A DNA stretch of 64,000 bases from Coriobacteriia bacterium (GTDB taxonomy: Bacteria > Actinomycetota > Coriobacteriia > Anaerosomatales > SLCP01): the NCBI GenBank assembly GCA_007121015.1, contig SKMN01000020.1, forward strand, positions 1 to 64,000. Direction: 5' to 3'. Each line of letters begins with the position of its first letter. Position 1 is the stretch's first letter. Below are positions 1 to 7,174 of this stretch, in pieces. Position numbers and translations under genes: made by a program. The notes under the pieces were generated by a model. That model was given only the letters and a program-made list of their open reading frames with translations. It was not told the DNA's origin and searched no databases.

Positions 1-19
1 CCTTCCGGGCGTCTACGAA

Positions 20-96
20 TGGTCGGGATGGCGGGATTCGAACCCACGACCTCTGCGTCCCGAACGCAGCGCTCTACCAAGCTGAGCCACATCCCG
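20..96 (-). tRNA. tRNA-Pro (anticodon CGG)
   Basis: Read on the minus strand this folds as a 77-nt tRNA with the CCA end encoded (positions 22-20). The acceptor arm pairs CGGGATG at 96-90 with CATCCCG at 30-24. The anticodon loop is TTCGGGA, closed by CTGCG/CGCAG, giving anticodon CGG, which reads proline codon CCG. The T arm carries the usual GGTTCGAATCC. It is a stand-alone tRNA at the window edge, transcribed leftward. Confidence 0.95.
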
Positions 97-164
97 ACGA
101 GGCGGTATGATACACGCTCCGTCGCAGGAGGGCAAAGTACGCGCACGGTAACCTTCCTGAATGA

Positions 165-192
165 AGAGGCCCCCTCCGCGGAGGGGGCCTCT
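165..192 (-). terminator. Perfect 28-bp palindrome, probable terminator
   Basis: A perfect palindrome whose arms begin AGAGGCCCCC lies 35 bp past the stop codon of the 24-haem cytochrome gene, between it and the tRNA. It would form a very stable GC hairpin in RNA from either strand. There is no good T run on either side, so it is a hairpin without the classical intrinsic tail; its function as a terminator is inferred from position. Confidence 0.55.
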
Positions 193-226
193 CGACGTTC
201 CCGAAAACGTTCCGTGGATCTGTGCG

Positions 227-2308
227 CTACTCGCGCCCTAGTCTCACGTGGCACGCCGCACAGAATGTGGGTGCGTGACACTCGAAGCATGGTTCGGCAC
301 CGCTATCCCTCACGATCTGCGGGTGCTCGAGTTCCCACGGTCGGGCACCGGTGGCACCCTCGTGGTGGCATCTGTCGCAGAACAGCTGCACGTGGCAGTT
401 GTCACACACAGGCCTCGCGAACTCGTTCTCGCGGAAGCTCGGTGCATGCGTCTCCCTGAAGTCGGCCGGGTGCGGCATCTCGAGCCGGTGGCACGCATTA
501 CAGAACGTCGCCGCCGCTCCACCTTCTCCGTGGCAGTACGTGCAGTTCTCGGGCTGGCTCTCGTAGGCCGGCGGATGGAGTGCGGGGGTGTCGATCTCGA
601 CACGACGCGTCCAGCCCGCCTGCTCGTGACTCGTGGGCAGCACGGTCATGTCGTTGTGGCAATCGATACAGAACTGCTTACTGTGACACTTGACGAAGCA
701 TCCGTCGGCACCGATGTCGTTCACCGTGTTGGCGTGGACCCTCAGCCACGGCTGCCCGTCGATCGCACCCTCGTGGTGGCAGTCGCTGCACAGCTCGACG
801 TAGGTGTGACAGTTCGCGCAGGCCTCCGGATTGTTCCGTCCGGTGGTGGCGTGGAACTCCGTGAACTCCTGCGGGTGAGGCATGTCGAACACGTGACAGT
901 TCTTGCAGAAGGCGGCGTTCGGCCCACCCTCTCCATGACAGACCTCACACGCCGTGATCTCACTATGCGCCTCGACGGCATGCTGGCCGAGCTCCTCGGC
1001 AGGTCTGCGGAGCCAGTCGCCCGCCTGGTGAGAGGTCGGGATCGGGTTCAGCGCCGTGTGGCAGTCCTGGCAGTAGGAGACCTCATGGCACACGCCGAGG
1101 CATCCCGGCACGCCATTCGTGCGCACGGCCTCCGCATGCTGCTCGCCTCCCCAGAACACGTCGGTCTGGAACTCCCAGTCAGACATGGTCCCGTGGTGGC
1201 AGCGGTCACAGAAGTGCGGGTCTGCGGCCGTGTGGCACATCTCGCACTTCTCCGGCTGGGCGACGAAGAACTCGGCGTGCGTCTGAGTCCTGAACTCGAT
1301 GGGGTGCGGCATCGCCATGCCGTGGCAATCCATGCAGAACCGGTCGATGACGTGGCATGTCGAGCAGTATCCGACAGCCGCTACCGGGGGTAGGTGCTCG
1401 AGCCTGTCGGGCATCGGGGCGTCGGCCCCCGGGGCTTCTCCCTCGGCAGCGTACGCACGGGCGATACCCCTGCTCGACTCCTCGGTGCCCTCTCCGGTGG
1501 GTGTTTCCTCTTCGCTGGCGGGCACATCGTGATCAGCCTCACCTGCTGCGGCCGACATCGCCTCGAGATCGACGAGAGCAAGGTCGGCATGGCCGCGCGG
1601 AAGGAAACCGTCATCGAAGTGGCTATCGGGCGTCAGGACGAAGTCCGGCGTGTGGCATGCGGAGCATGCGCCGGGAGCCATGATGCCGCTGGGCGATTCG
1701 CTCGTGAGTGTGTGACACCGGAAGCACGCGGTCATCAGCATGAAGTCCTCGTGCGGCTGGTTGGGCTCGCCCGTCACCGGGTGCACCAGCGTCAACTCGA
1801 AGTCCTCAGGGTGAGCCACGCGATTATGACACACGGTACAGTGGATCTCCGCTTCAGTGTGCACGTCGTGATCGATGATGATGCCGGGACTCGGGGTCAC
1901 CGGGCGATTGGCGAGGTTGTGACATTGCGTACACTGTTCCGATCCCATGTGGCTGGCGTCGAGCGCAAGGTGCGAACCCGGGTTGAGCGGCAGTTCGAAT
2001 CTGTTCGTGGCCGTCAAGTAGAGTTCGCCGAGCGCCTCGGCCTTGTGGAGCATGAACGTGATGGGGCCTGCGTTCACAGGCATGTGGCACGCCATACATG
2101 AGACGTTCGAGTGAGACGAGCGGTCGTACGCGATGATGGTGTCGTCCTGGACCTTGTGGCACCCGTTCGCGCAGAACCAGTACGTGGATGTCACCCCCAG
2201 CGCCGTGATCATGACCGCTGCAAGCACCAGGACTGCGGCACCCGTCCAGATGATATAGCGCGGCCTGCGGACCGGATCCTTGAATCCGGCGAGGGAGATC
2301 TTTGCCAT
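227..2308 (-). CDS. 24-haem c-type cytochrome with NapC-like N-terminal anchor
   Basis: A 693-residue protein with one N-terminal membrane helix (about residues 18-42) followed at once by CANGCH, a CXXXCH site, as in NapC/NirT-type anchored cytochromes. In all 24 haem motifs are visible: 21 CXXCH and 3 CXXXCH (CANGCH, CLGVCH, CFVKCH). The last 18 fall into three tandem six-haem repeats, each with a CxxCH pair, a MPHP segment, a CxxCH-CxxCHH pair and a closing pair; haems 7-12, 13-18 and 19-24. An acidic low-complexity linker separates the first six haems from the repeats. The protein probably faces outside the membrane and carries electrons. The second ATG was chosen because AAGGAG sits 7 nt before it; the first ATG (2314) is only 1 nt from that site. 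It seems monocistronic. The electron partners are not visible. Confidence 0.9.
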   Translation of the reverse strand: MAKISLAGFKDPVRRPRYIIWTGAAVLVLAAVMITALGVTSTYWFCANGCHKVQDDTIIAYDRSSHSNVSCMACHMPVNAGPITFMLHKAEALGELYLTATNRFELPLNPGSHLALDASHMGSEQCTQCHNLANRPVTPSPGIIIDHDVHTEAEIHCTVCHNRVAHPEDFELTLVHPVTGEPNQPHEDFMLMTACFRCHTLTSESPSGIMAPGACSACHTPDFVLTPDSHFDDGFLPRGHADLALVDLEAMSAAAGEADHDVPASEEETPTGEGTEESSRGIARAYAAEGEAPGADAPMPDRLEHLPPVAAVGYCSTCHVIDRFCMDCHGMAMPHPIEFRTQTHAEFFVAQPEKCEMCHTAADPHFCDRCHHGTMSDWEFQTDVFWGGEQHAEAVRTNGVPGCLGVCHEVSYCQDCHTALNPIPTSHQAGDWLRRPAEELGQHAVEAHSEITACEVCHGEGGPNAAFCKNCHVFDMPHPQEFTEFHATTGRNNPEACANCHTYVELCSDCHHEGAIDGQPWLRVHANTVNDIGADGCFVKCHSKQFCIDCHNDMTVLPTSHEQAGWTRRVEIDTPALHPPAYESQPENCTYCHGEGGAAATFCNACHRLEMPHPADFRETHAPSFRENEFARPVCDNCHVQLFCDRCHHEGATGARPWELEHPQIVRDSGAEPCFECHAPTFCAACHVRLGRE

Positions 2309-2534
2309 AGACATTCTCCTTACCCCAACACGGACGAATGGTGTACGAAAGTGGCGGCACTGGCTGCCCTCGAACCCGTAACGCTCTTACGATACCGGAA
2401 CGGACGCTCGTCCAGCAACTGAAAAGCTCGCCCGTGAAGGCTCGCAGGAGTCCCACGAACTCCCTTATGTCGAGTTCGAGAGCGAGGGGCCCTCTCCTGC
2501 CGACCGGACGGCGCGAAAGACACCTGCGCAACCA

Positions 2535-2996
2535 CTACCGACCGACCTCGAGCACGATCGATATCTCGACCGGGGCGCGGCGGGGCAGTTCGGTCACTCC
2601 CACGGCCTCGCGCGCATGCCTCCCCGCTTCACCGTACGCAGCGATGAGCACGTCGCTCGCGCAGTCGACCACCGACGGCTGCTCGGTGAAACCGGGTGCC
2701 GACGCCACGTATCCGACGAGCTTGACGGCCCTGGAGACGTCGTCCAGGTCGCACGCGACCGAAGCTGCTGCGAGCGCGTTAAGGACGCATGCCCGCGCGC
2801 ACTCGCCTGCCACCTCCACCGAGACGCCCGCACCGACCGATCCTGTGGCGACGAGTTCGCCATCGCGCATCGGCAATTGCCCGGCCGTGAACACCAGTCC
2901 ACCGCTGCGGACGGCTGGCAGGTACGCACCGAGGACGTTGGGGGGGCCTGGCAGGGTGAGGCCGGCGGCGGCAAGACGATCGACGACTGTGGACAC
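2535..2996 (-). CDS. RidA family (YjgF/YER057c) protein
   Basis: A 153-residue protein of the RidA/YjgF fold. The N-terminal segment (LGAYLPAVRSGGLVFTAGQLPM) and the later V..AVKLVGYVAS and C-terminal RRAPVEISIVLE follow the family of about 130-150 residues. Classical RidA enzymes deaminate reactive enamine/imine intermediates using a conserved Arg; here an RRAP segment near residue 140 is in the right area, but this longer subgroup is poorly characterised, so the substrate is unknown. It starts with GTG one base after the stop of the upstream chemoreceptor gene, so the two are translationally coupled. The functional link to a chemoreceptor is unexplained. Confidence 0.85.
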   Translation of the reverse strand: MSTVVDRLAAAGLTLPGPPNVLGAYLPAVRSGGLVFTAGQLPMRDGELVATGSVGAGVSVEVAGECARACVLNALAAASVACDLDDVSRAVKLVGYVASAPGFTEQPSVVDCASDVLIAAYGEAGRHAREAVGVTELPRRAPVEISIVLEVGR

Positions 2997-2997
2997 G

Positions 2998-4158
2998 TCA
3001 GCGCACCGTCTTCAGCGAGTCGGCGAGCGAATCGAGCCGCATGATGGCCCCCGAGATCTGCCGGGAGGTCTCCGCCGATTGCTGGGAGACGCTCGACACT
3101 TCACGCATCGAAACCACGACCTGGTCGGAAGCAGTACGTTGCTGCTGGGTCGCGATCGAGATCTGTTTCGCCGCATCGGTCGTCTCCTCGACCTGGGCGA
3201 CGATGCGTTCGAGCGCCTCGGCGGTGCGCTGCGCAAGCGTCTTGCCTTCGTCGACCTTGTTCGCCGCTCGCTCGGTCGACATGATGAGCGCCGAGGTCGA
3301 AGCCTGGATCTCCCGGACGACGCGTCCGATCTCCTGGGTCGATTCGGTCACCGAGTCCGCCAGCTTGCGGATCTCCTCGGCAACGACGGCGAATCCCTTC
3401 CCCGCATCTCCCGCGCGCGCAGCTTCGATGGCCGCGTTGAGCGCGAGGATCTTCGTCTGCTCGGCGATCTCGTCGATGATGGTCAGTACTCGCCCGATCT
3501 CCTGGCTGCGATCGCCGAGGGCGAGGATGCGGTCGGACGCCGCGTTGGTCGTCGAGCGGATCTCCTCGATCCCCAGTGCGGTGTCGGACACGGACTGCAT
3601 ACCCTCTTCGGCGCTGGCCAGCGTGCGCTCGGCGACCGAGACGACCGACGCCGAGTTCTCGGCGATCTGCTTGGAGGTCTGCGCGAGTTCCTCGACGGTG
3701 GCCGAGGTCTGCGAGACAGCAGCAGCCTGCTCCGCGGCACCCGACGCCTGCTGCTCGGTCGCGGCGAGCACCTCGGCGCTGAGCGACCTCACGTCGCTGC
3801 TGACGGACTGGATGCGCGAGAGCACACGGCCGAGTTCCTCGGCTTCGCGAAGCAGTTCAGTCCTGATGCCCACGATACCCTTCTTGTGGGCGACCGGCAC
3901 GTTGAGGAGTCCGGCCATCTCGACGAGCACGTCGGCGAATAGCTTTTCGGCGGCCCGCACGGACAGCTTGTAACAGAGCGCCCCCAGAATCACCCCGGCG
4001 GCCAGCGCGATCCCCCAGAACGCCGCATGAGCCGCTGGACTCTTGGGCTCCACGAACAACCCTGCGATCACGGGAAAGAGCGCCCCTATCGCAAGACCCG
4101 CGCCGACCATCACGACAAGCAGGTTTCGTGCACCGACACCACGAGTCCGATCGCTCAC
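2998..4158 (-). CDS. Methyl-accepting chemotaxis protein lacking a large sensor domain
   Basis: Two closely spaced N-terminal membrane helices (about residues 12-32 and 44-63) with only about a dozen residues between them are followed by a long coiled coil. The signalling hairpin tip is the canonical [19 protein letters not shown] followed by [13 protein letters not shown]. There is no periplasmic ligand domain, so it may sense a cytoplasmic or membrane-energy signal. A GTG start at 4158 is preferred because GGGAG lies 5 nt before it; an in-frame ATG at 4212 has no ribosome-binding site and would overlap the divergent promoter. It is cotranscribed with the RidA gene. Chemotaxis genes CheB, CheY and an HPt-CheC fusion lie 9-10 kb away. 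Confidence 0.9.
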   Translation of the reverse strand: MSDRTRGVGARNLLVVMVGAGLAIGALFPVIAGLFVEPKSPAAHAAFWGIALAAGVILGALCYKLSVRAAEKLFADVLVEMAGLLNVPVAHKKGIVGIRTELLREAEELGRVLSRIQSVSSDVRSLSAEVLAATEQQASGAAEQAAAVSQTSATVEELAQTSKQIAENSASVVSVAERTLASAEEGMQSVSDTALGIEEIRSTTNAASDRILALGDRSQEIGRVLTIIDEIAEQTKILALNAAIEAARAGDAGKGFAVVAEEIRKLADSVTESTQEIGRVVREIQASTSALIMSTERAANKVDEGKTLAQRTAEALERIVAQVEETTDAAKQISIATQQQRTASDQVVVSMREVSSVSQQSAETSRQISGAIMRLDSLADSLKTVR

Positions 4159-4225
4159 GGCAGCTCCCGTCATCAGACCATCCGGTCGCATCAATGGTAC
4201 CAGCAGGTCCATCGGCTAGATACTG

Positions 4226-4254
4226 TTGCATTGTTATACCCTATGGGGTATCCT
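4226..4254 (+). promoter_or_regulatory. Promoter with CsoR/CstR-like operator between -35 and -10
   Basis: The inverted repeat ATACCCTATGGGGTAT (4236-4251) has the A/T-flanked, C-run/G-run half-sites of operators bound by the CsoR/CstR/FrmR repressor family. It sits between a possible -35 TTGCAT (4226-4231) and a possible -10 TATCCT (4249-4254) with a 17-bp spacer, the position expected for a repressor. The promoter reads right into the ferredoxin and selenoprotein genes. Known ligands of this family are Cu(I), persulfide, Ni/Co or formaldehyde; which applies here cannot be told. No CsoR gene is in the window. Confidence 0.55.
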
Positions 4255-4305
4255 TCTCCGTGAACGTGCGCACGGATTGGGGCAGATACTGTGTAGGAGA
4301 GCAAC

Positions 4306-4509
4306 ATGTCACGTATTCGCATCGAGGACGCCTCGTGCGACCGGTCGGCAGCATGTCCCGCACGGCGGGTGTGCCCGAAGGGTGCTATAGTCCCCCTCGG
4401 CGGTGGATCGTACCCGGGGGCGAACGGATACGTTGTCCTGCAGGAGCGTTGCGCGGGATGCGGCGTATGTGTGCGGGTGTGCCCCAGTGGAGCGGTCACC
4501 CTCGGATGA
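4306..4509 (+). CDS. Small ferredoxin-like iron-sulfur protein, 67 aa
   Basis: A 67-residue protein with one complete 4Fe-4S motif near the C-terminus (C49, C52, C55, C59 in CAGCGVCVRVCP) and an unusual N-terminal group C11, C17, C23 in CDRSAACPARRVCP, with CX5CX5CP spacing in place of CXXCXXCXXXCP. Only seven cysteines are present, so the second cluster is either incomplete, 3Fe, or uses another ligand. AGGAGA lies 5 nt before the ATG. It is followed after 11 bp by the selenocysteine thioredoxin-like gene, so the pair probably forms an electron-transfer unit: ferredoxin passing electrons to a Sec/Cys redox centre. That role is inference from order alone. Confidence 0.75.
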   Translation: MSRIRIEDASCDRSAACPARRVCPKGAIVPLGGGSYPGANGYVVLQERCAGCGVCVRVCPSGAVTLG

Positions 4510-4520
4510 TGGAGAAGAAG

Positions 4521-4859
4521 ATGGCGAACGATGTAGTGGTCGTCGAAGTGTTCGATCTGCCGGCTCAGACCTCGTGCTACTCGGGAGGTTGAGGACCCTC
4601 GTGGTCTCCGGAGGAGATCACCGCGCTCATACGCGACGAGATCGAGCGCCGGTTCGGCGACGCCGCGACCATCACGTACCTGGACGTGACGGACCCTGCG
4701 GTGAAAGCGGAGCGTGCCGACGTCGTTCGCGAGATCGACACGCGCGGCCTGCTCTATCCCGTCACGGTGGTAGACGGCGTGCCCACGTACGATGGCGCGG
4801 TGTCATACCCGGGCATCATGCGTTCGGTCCGAAACGCGCTGGAGCGAGCCGCCTCGTAG
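4521..4859 (+). CDS. Selenocysteine-containing thioredoxin-fold protein (in-frame TGA)
   Basis: Reading through the TGA at 4590-4592 gives a 112-residue protein ending at TAG 4857. Residues 19-24 are CYSGGU, a Cys-X4-Sec pair at the end of the first beta strand (VVVVEVFDLPAQTSC). After the TGA the frame continues cleanly for 88 codons: an amphipathic helix (EEITALIRDEIERRF), a strand ITYLDV, a helix, then LLYPVTVVDG, the order of a small thioredoxin fold resembling the YuzD/DUF1462 group. GGAG lies 6 nt before the chosen ATG at 4521; earlier ATGs lack it. A hairpin just after the TGA fits a bacterial SECIS. Standard gene calling would leave only a 23-residue fragment. Likely a thiol/selenol oxidoreductase working with the preceding ferredoxin; the substrate is unknown. 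Confidence 0.82.
4601..4621 (+). promoter_or_regulatory. SECIS-like hairpin of the thioredoxin-fold selenoprotein
   Basis: Nine continuous base pairs (GTGGTCTCC with GGAGATCAC, one G-U) close a GGA loop at 4610-4612. The loop starts 17 nt after the TGA and has G in its first two positions, within the accepted limits for bacterial SECIS elements (loop 16-37 nt downstream, 3-14 nt, early G). It lies in the coding region, as bacterial elements do. Confidence 0.75.
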
Positions 4860-4901
4860 GCCACGCAGTGCGAGGACCGACGTGCGCGGCGCGCGGACGC
4901 G

Positions 4902-5198
4902 TCAGCGTCCGGGCGTCACCCGCTCGAGGAACATGCCGACGAGCCCTTTCGACATGAAGGTGTCCCACGCGTTCGCCTCCGATGCCGGACCGAGCGCCCG
5001 GTCGTAGCGGACTCGCAGCTCGGGGTCGCTGAGGACCCGGTATGCCTCGTTGATGCGCTGCATCTTCCGGGTGGCGGCTTCCTGGCGAGACTCCGGGGTG
5101 ACGTCCGGGTGGTACTTCAGGCAGAGCGCCTTGTAAGCCTTCTCGATCACCTCGGGCTCGGCATTCCTGGCCACCTGCAGGGTCTTGTAGTAGTCCAC
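4902..5198 (-). CDS. Short J-domain (DnaJ-like) protein, 98 aa
   Basis: The first 65 or so residues are a J domain: DYYKTLQVARNAEPEVIEKAYK, the catalytic HPD in KYHPDVTPE, and the end LSDPELRVRYDRAL. The J domain stimulates the ATPase of DnaK-type chaperones. There is no G/F-rich region, zinc finger or client-binding domain; about 30 residues of unknown fold follow. The GTG start is preceded by GGAGAGGGAG. The gene converges with the selenoprotein gene; a GGACGC/GCGTCC hairpin covers its stop codon. Its partner and client are unknown. Confidence 0.85.
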   Translation of the reverse strand: MDYYKTLQVARNAEPEVIEKAYKALCLKYHPDVTPESRQEAATRKMQRINEAYRVLSDPELRVRYDRALGPASEANAWDTFMSKGLVGMFLERVTPGR

Positions 5199-5317
5199 GC
5201 GCTCCCTCTCCGAAGACGCCCGGGGCCGGCTGCACGTCCTGCGTCGTCCGGTCAGTGTATCCGGTGCCGCTCCGCCGAGTCCAGGTCGGCTTGCGGGCCG
5301 GCAAGCGGTGCGATCGG

Positions 5318-6220
5318 TCACACGAGGGCGACTTCTTCGACCTCGCGGACCCGTCGTTCGGCCGTGACGACTCCCGCAAGCACCAAGGCTGCTCCCACCA
5401 ACTGCAGCCACCCCAGACGCTCGCCGAGCACCAGGGCGGCAAGCACTATCGTCACGAGGGGCTCGATGGTCGAGGTGATCGAGGTCTGTGCCGGACCGAG
5501 GTGACTCATGGCCTTGAGATAGAGCAGGACTGCAGCGAACGTCGGGACGAACACGATCGCAACCAACAGGATCCACGTCGCGAGATCCCAGCCTACCGGG
5601 GCTACACGCGCCCCTACCAGGAGCGCCACAAGCGCTATCGCGAGCGCGTTGAACCCGAACGTGTACGTCATCAGTACCCCTCGGGAACGTCCAGGCAACC
5701 ATCGGTAGGAGAGTACGTTGAACGACGCGTACCCAGCAGCTGCACCAAGCCCGAGCAGCACACCCGCAAGCGAGACGCCTTTCTCGATGCCGAAAGGGTC
5801 GACGACGAGGGCACAGCCGAGGAACGTGATCGCAACCGCCCCGATGCGTGCGCGGTCGAGTCTGTCCCCGCTCACCACGCGTAACACGATCGTGACAAGC
5901 GCAGGGTACGTGTAGAACAATACAGCGACGATCGCGGCATCCGTGTAGACCAGCGCGAAGAAGAAGCACAGCGACGCCGCACCGTACCCCGCCACCGCCA
6001 GGACGAGGTAGCGGACGAGATCGCCTCGCGGCACCCTGAGCATGCCCGGCCGAGTGACCAGAAGGTAACCTCCGAGCAGGAGCGACGCCATCCCGAACCG
6101 CCACACGAGCAACTGGAGCGGTTCGGCGCCGTGCCGGTATGCCATGCTCGTGAACACAGCAAGTGTGCCGAAGCACGCAGCCGATACCGTTACCGCGATC
6201 AGAGCGGTCCGTCGTTTCAC
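5318..6220 (-). CDS. EamA/DMT-family permease
   Basis: A 300-residue protein with ten hydrophobic helices arranged as two five-helix EamA repeats. The second repeat ends with STIEPLVTIVLAALVLGERLG, the family signature. Members export metabolites, amino acids or drugs; the substrate here is not predictable. The GTG at 6220 was chosen since it begins just before the first helix; longer in-frame reading upstream runs through a GAA/CTT repeat that would encode a leucine run and looks non-coding. A VanZ-family gene lies divergently upstream. Confidence 0.85.
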   Translation of the reverse strand: MKRRTALIAVTVSAACFGTLAVFTSMAYRHGAEPLQLLVWRFGMASLLLGGYLLVTRPGMLRVPRGDLVRYLVLAVAGYGAASLCFFFALVYTDAAIVAVLFYTYPALVTIVLRVVSGDRLDRARIGAVAITFLGCALVVDPFGIEKGVSLAGVLLGLGAAAGYASFNVLSYRWLPGRSRGVLMTYTFGFNALAIALVALLVGARVAPVGWDLATWILLVAIVFVPTFAAVLLYLKAMSHLGPAQTSITSTIEPLVTIVLAALVLGERLGWLQLVGAALVLAGVVTAERRVREVEEVALV

Positions 6221-6249
6221 AGGCGGTTCGACCCTTCGTCCGCACCATC

Positions 6250-6271
6250 GAAGAAGAAGAAGAAGAAGAAG
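6250..6271. repeat. (GAA)7 trinucleotide microsatellite
   Basis: Seven GAA units plus one G lie between the divergent EamA and VanZ genes, 30 bp upstream of the EamA start. Such tracts are rare in GC-rich genomes and can vary in length by slippage. On the minus strand it is a CTT tract in the untranslated leader or promoter spacer of the permease gene. Confidence 0.9.
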
Positions 6272-6375
6272 ACAACCCTGCCACGCACTTCGGCCCAGGT
6301 CAATCGGGTGTTCAGCGAACGTTCTGGTAGACTCTCTATCCCGACGGACACGTGCCCGCGAAGGAGGTGCCCCTG

Positions 6376-6753
6376 ATGTTGCCGAAACGGTTCGCGACAC
6401 GCCGCGCGACATGGACCGTCGCCATATCCTGGATGGCGTTCATCTTCGCCCTTTCGTCGCTACCCTCCTCGCACGTGCCGAGCACCGGGAGCTCCTTCGG
6501 GCACTTCGGCGTCTACTTCGTGCTCGGTGTCATCCTGTTCCACGCATTCTCCTACGAGACGCCCGCTAGAGACCGCGCGTTCGCGCTCGCGGTGATCGCG
6601 GCCTCGCTCTACGGGGTCACCGATGAGTTGCACCAGGCATTCGTGCCCGGGCGAGTGCCCGACGTCGTCGATTGGGCCGTGGACACCCTCGGGGCGCTCG
6701 CCGGCGCGAGTGTCGCCCTCGTGCTCGCGCCGCGACGGATCTCCGCTAGCTGA
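6376..6753 (+). CDS. VanZ-family membrane protein
   Basis: A 125-residue protein with four predicted membrane helices and VanZ features: an early W..FIFALSSLPS segment, HFGVYFVLGVILF, then TDELHQAFVPGR followed by VVDWAVDTLGALAG. VanZ itself gives low-level teicoplanin resistance by an unknown route; most relatives have no known function. The ATG at 6376 has AAGGAGGT 7 nt before it. Its last 8 bases overlap the 3' end of the convergent carbonic-anhydrase-like gene. Confidence 0.9.
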   Translation: MLPKRFATRRATWTVAISWMAFIFALSSLPSSHVPSTGSSFGHFGVYFVLGVILFHAFSYETPARDRAFALAVIAASLYGVTDELHQAFVPGRVPDVVDWAVDTLGALAGASVALVLAPRRISAS

Positions 6754-7174
6754 CCTCCTCGACCGACCCGGTCTCCAAGTCGAGGTAGTACGCGTGGACG
6801 AGAAGTGCCGGAGCGCTTTCCGCGAGTCGCCTCGCTGTAGTGCGCAAGTCATCGATCTGACGCCTCTTGACCCGTTCGGCTTCGCCCCCCACAGCCGCGA
6901 TGTAGCCGCCGCACTCGCTGTGGGCGGTGAGTACCACGCGCGCCGCGCCGCCGCCGAACAGCGTGCCGAGGAGTGAGGCGTCGTGAACGAGCCTGGGCGC
7001 GGCTGCGCCGGTGAACGAGAGCAGTCCTCCCACGTTCGAGACGTAGGCCTCATCGAGCGGCTCGCGCACCGGGACGAGCCCCATGAGTGCACGCGTCTGC
7101 GGCTCGGAGAAGAAGTGCTCGAGGCGCGGGTCGGCACAGCGCACCACGACGGTGAACGTCGGACCCCCCGACAT
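6746..7174 (-). CDS. Beta-carbonic-anhydrase-like protein
   Basis: A 142-residue protein with the zinc-ligand pattern of beta carbonic anhydrases: CADPR (residues 13-17, CXDXR) and HSECGG (about 85-90, HXXC). It is shorter than typical beta enzymes (about 200 residues) and the interior is poorly conserved, so catalytic hydration of CO2 is possible but not certain; some short family members have other or unknown activity. Its ATG overlaps the stop of pilT by one base, so it is translated as part of that operon, an unusual partnership. Confidence 0.7.
   Translation of the reverse strand: MSGGPTFTVVVRCADPRLEHFFSEPQTRALMGLVPVREPLDEAYVSNVGGLLSFTGAAAPRLVHDASLLGTLFGGGAARVVLTAHSECGGYIAAVGGEAERVKRRQIDDLRTTARRLAESAPALLVHAYYLDLETGSVEEVS

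Noticed and set aside
248-1393. Long rightward open frame opposite the 24-haem cytochrome
   Set aside because: It is the antisense of regularly spaced CXXCH codons; similar rightward shadows cover every multihaem gene and have no ribosome-binding sites or family features.
2377-2391. CGTAA-N5-TTACG dyad upstream of the 24-haem gene
   Set aside because: It resembles the GTAAC-N4-GTTAC operator but differs in spacing and half-site, and five-base arms arise by chance.
4895-4910. GGACGC/GCGTCC hairpin between the selenoprotein and J-domain genes
   Set aside because: Arms are short and there is no T run on either side, so I did not call a terminator.
5318-6412. Extended EamA start with a leucine run
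   Set aside because: The extra N-terminus is the translation of the (GAA)7 tract and the VanZ promoter; the family begins at about 6220.
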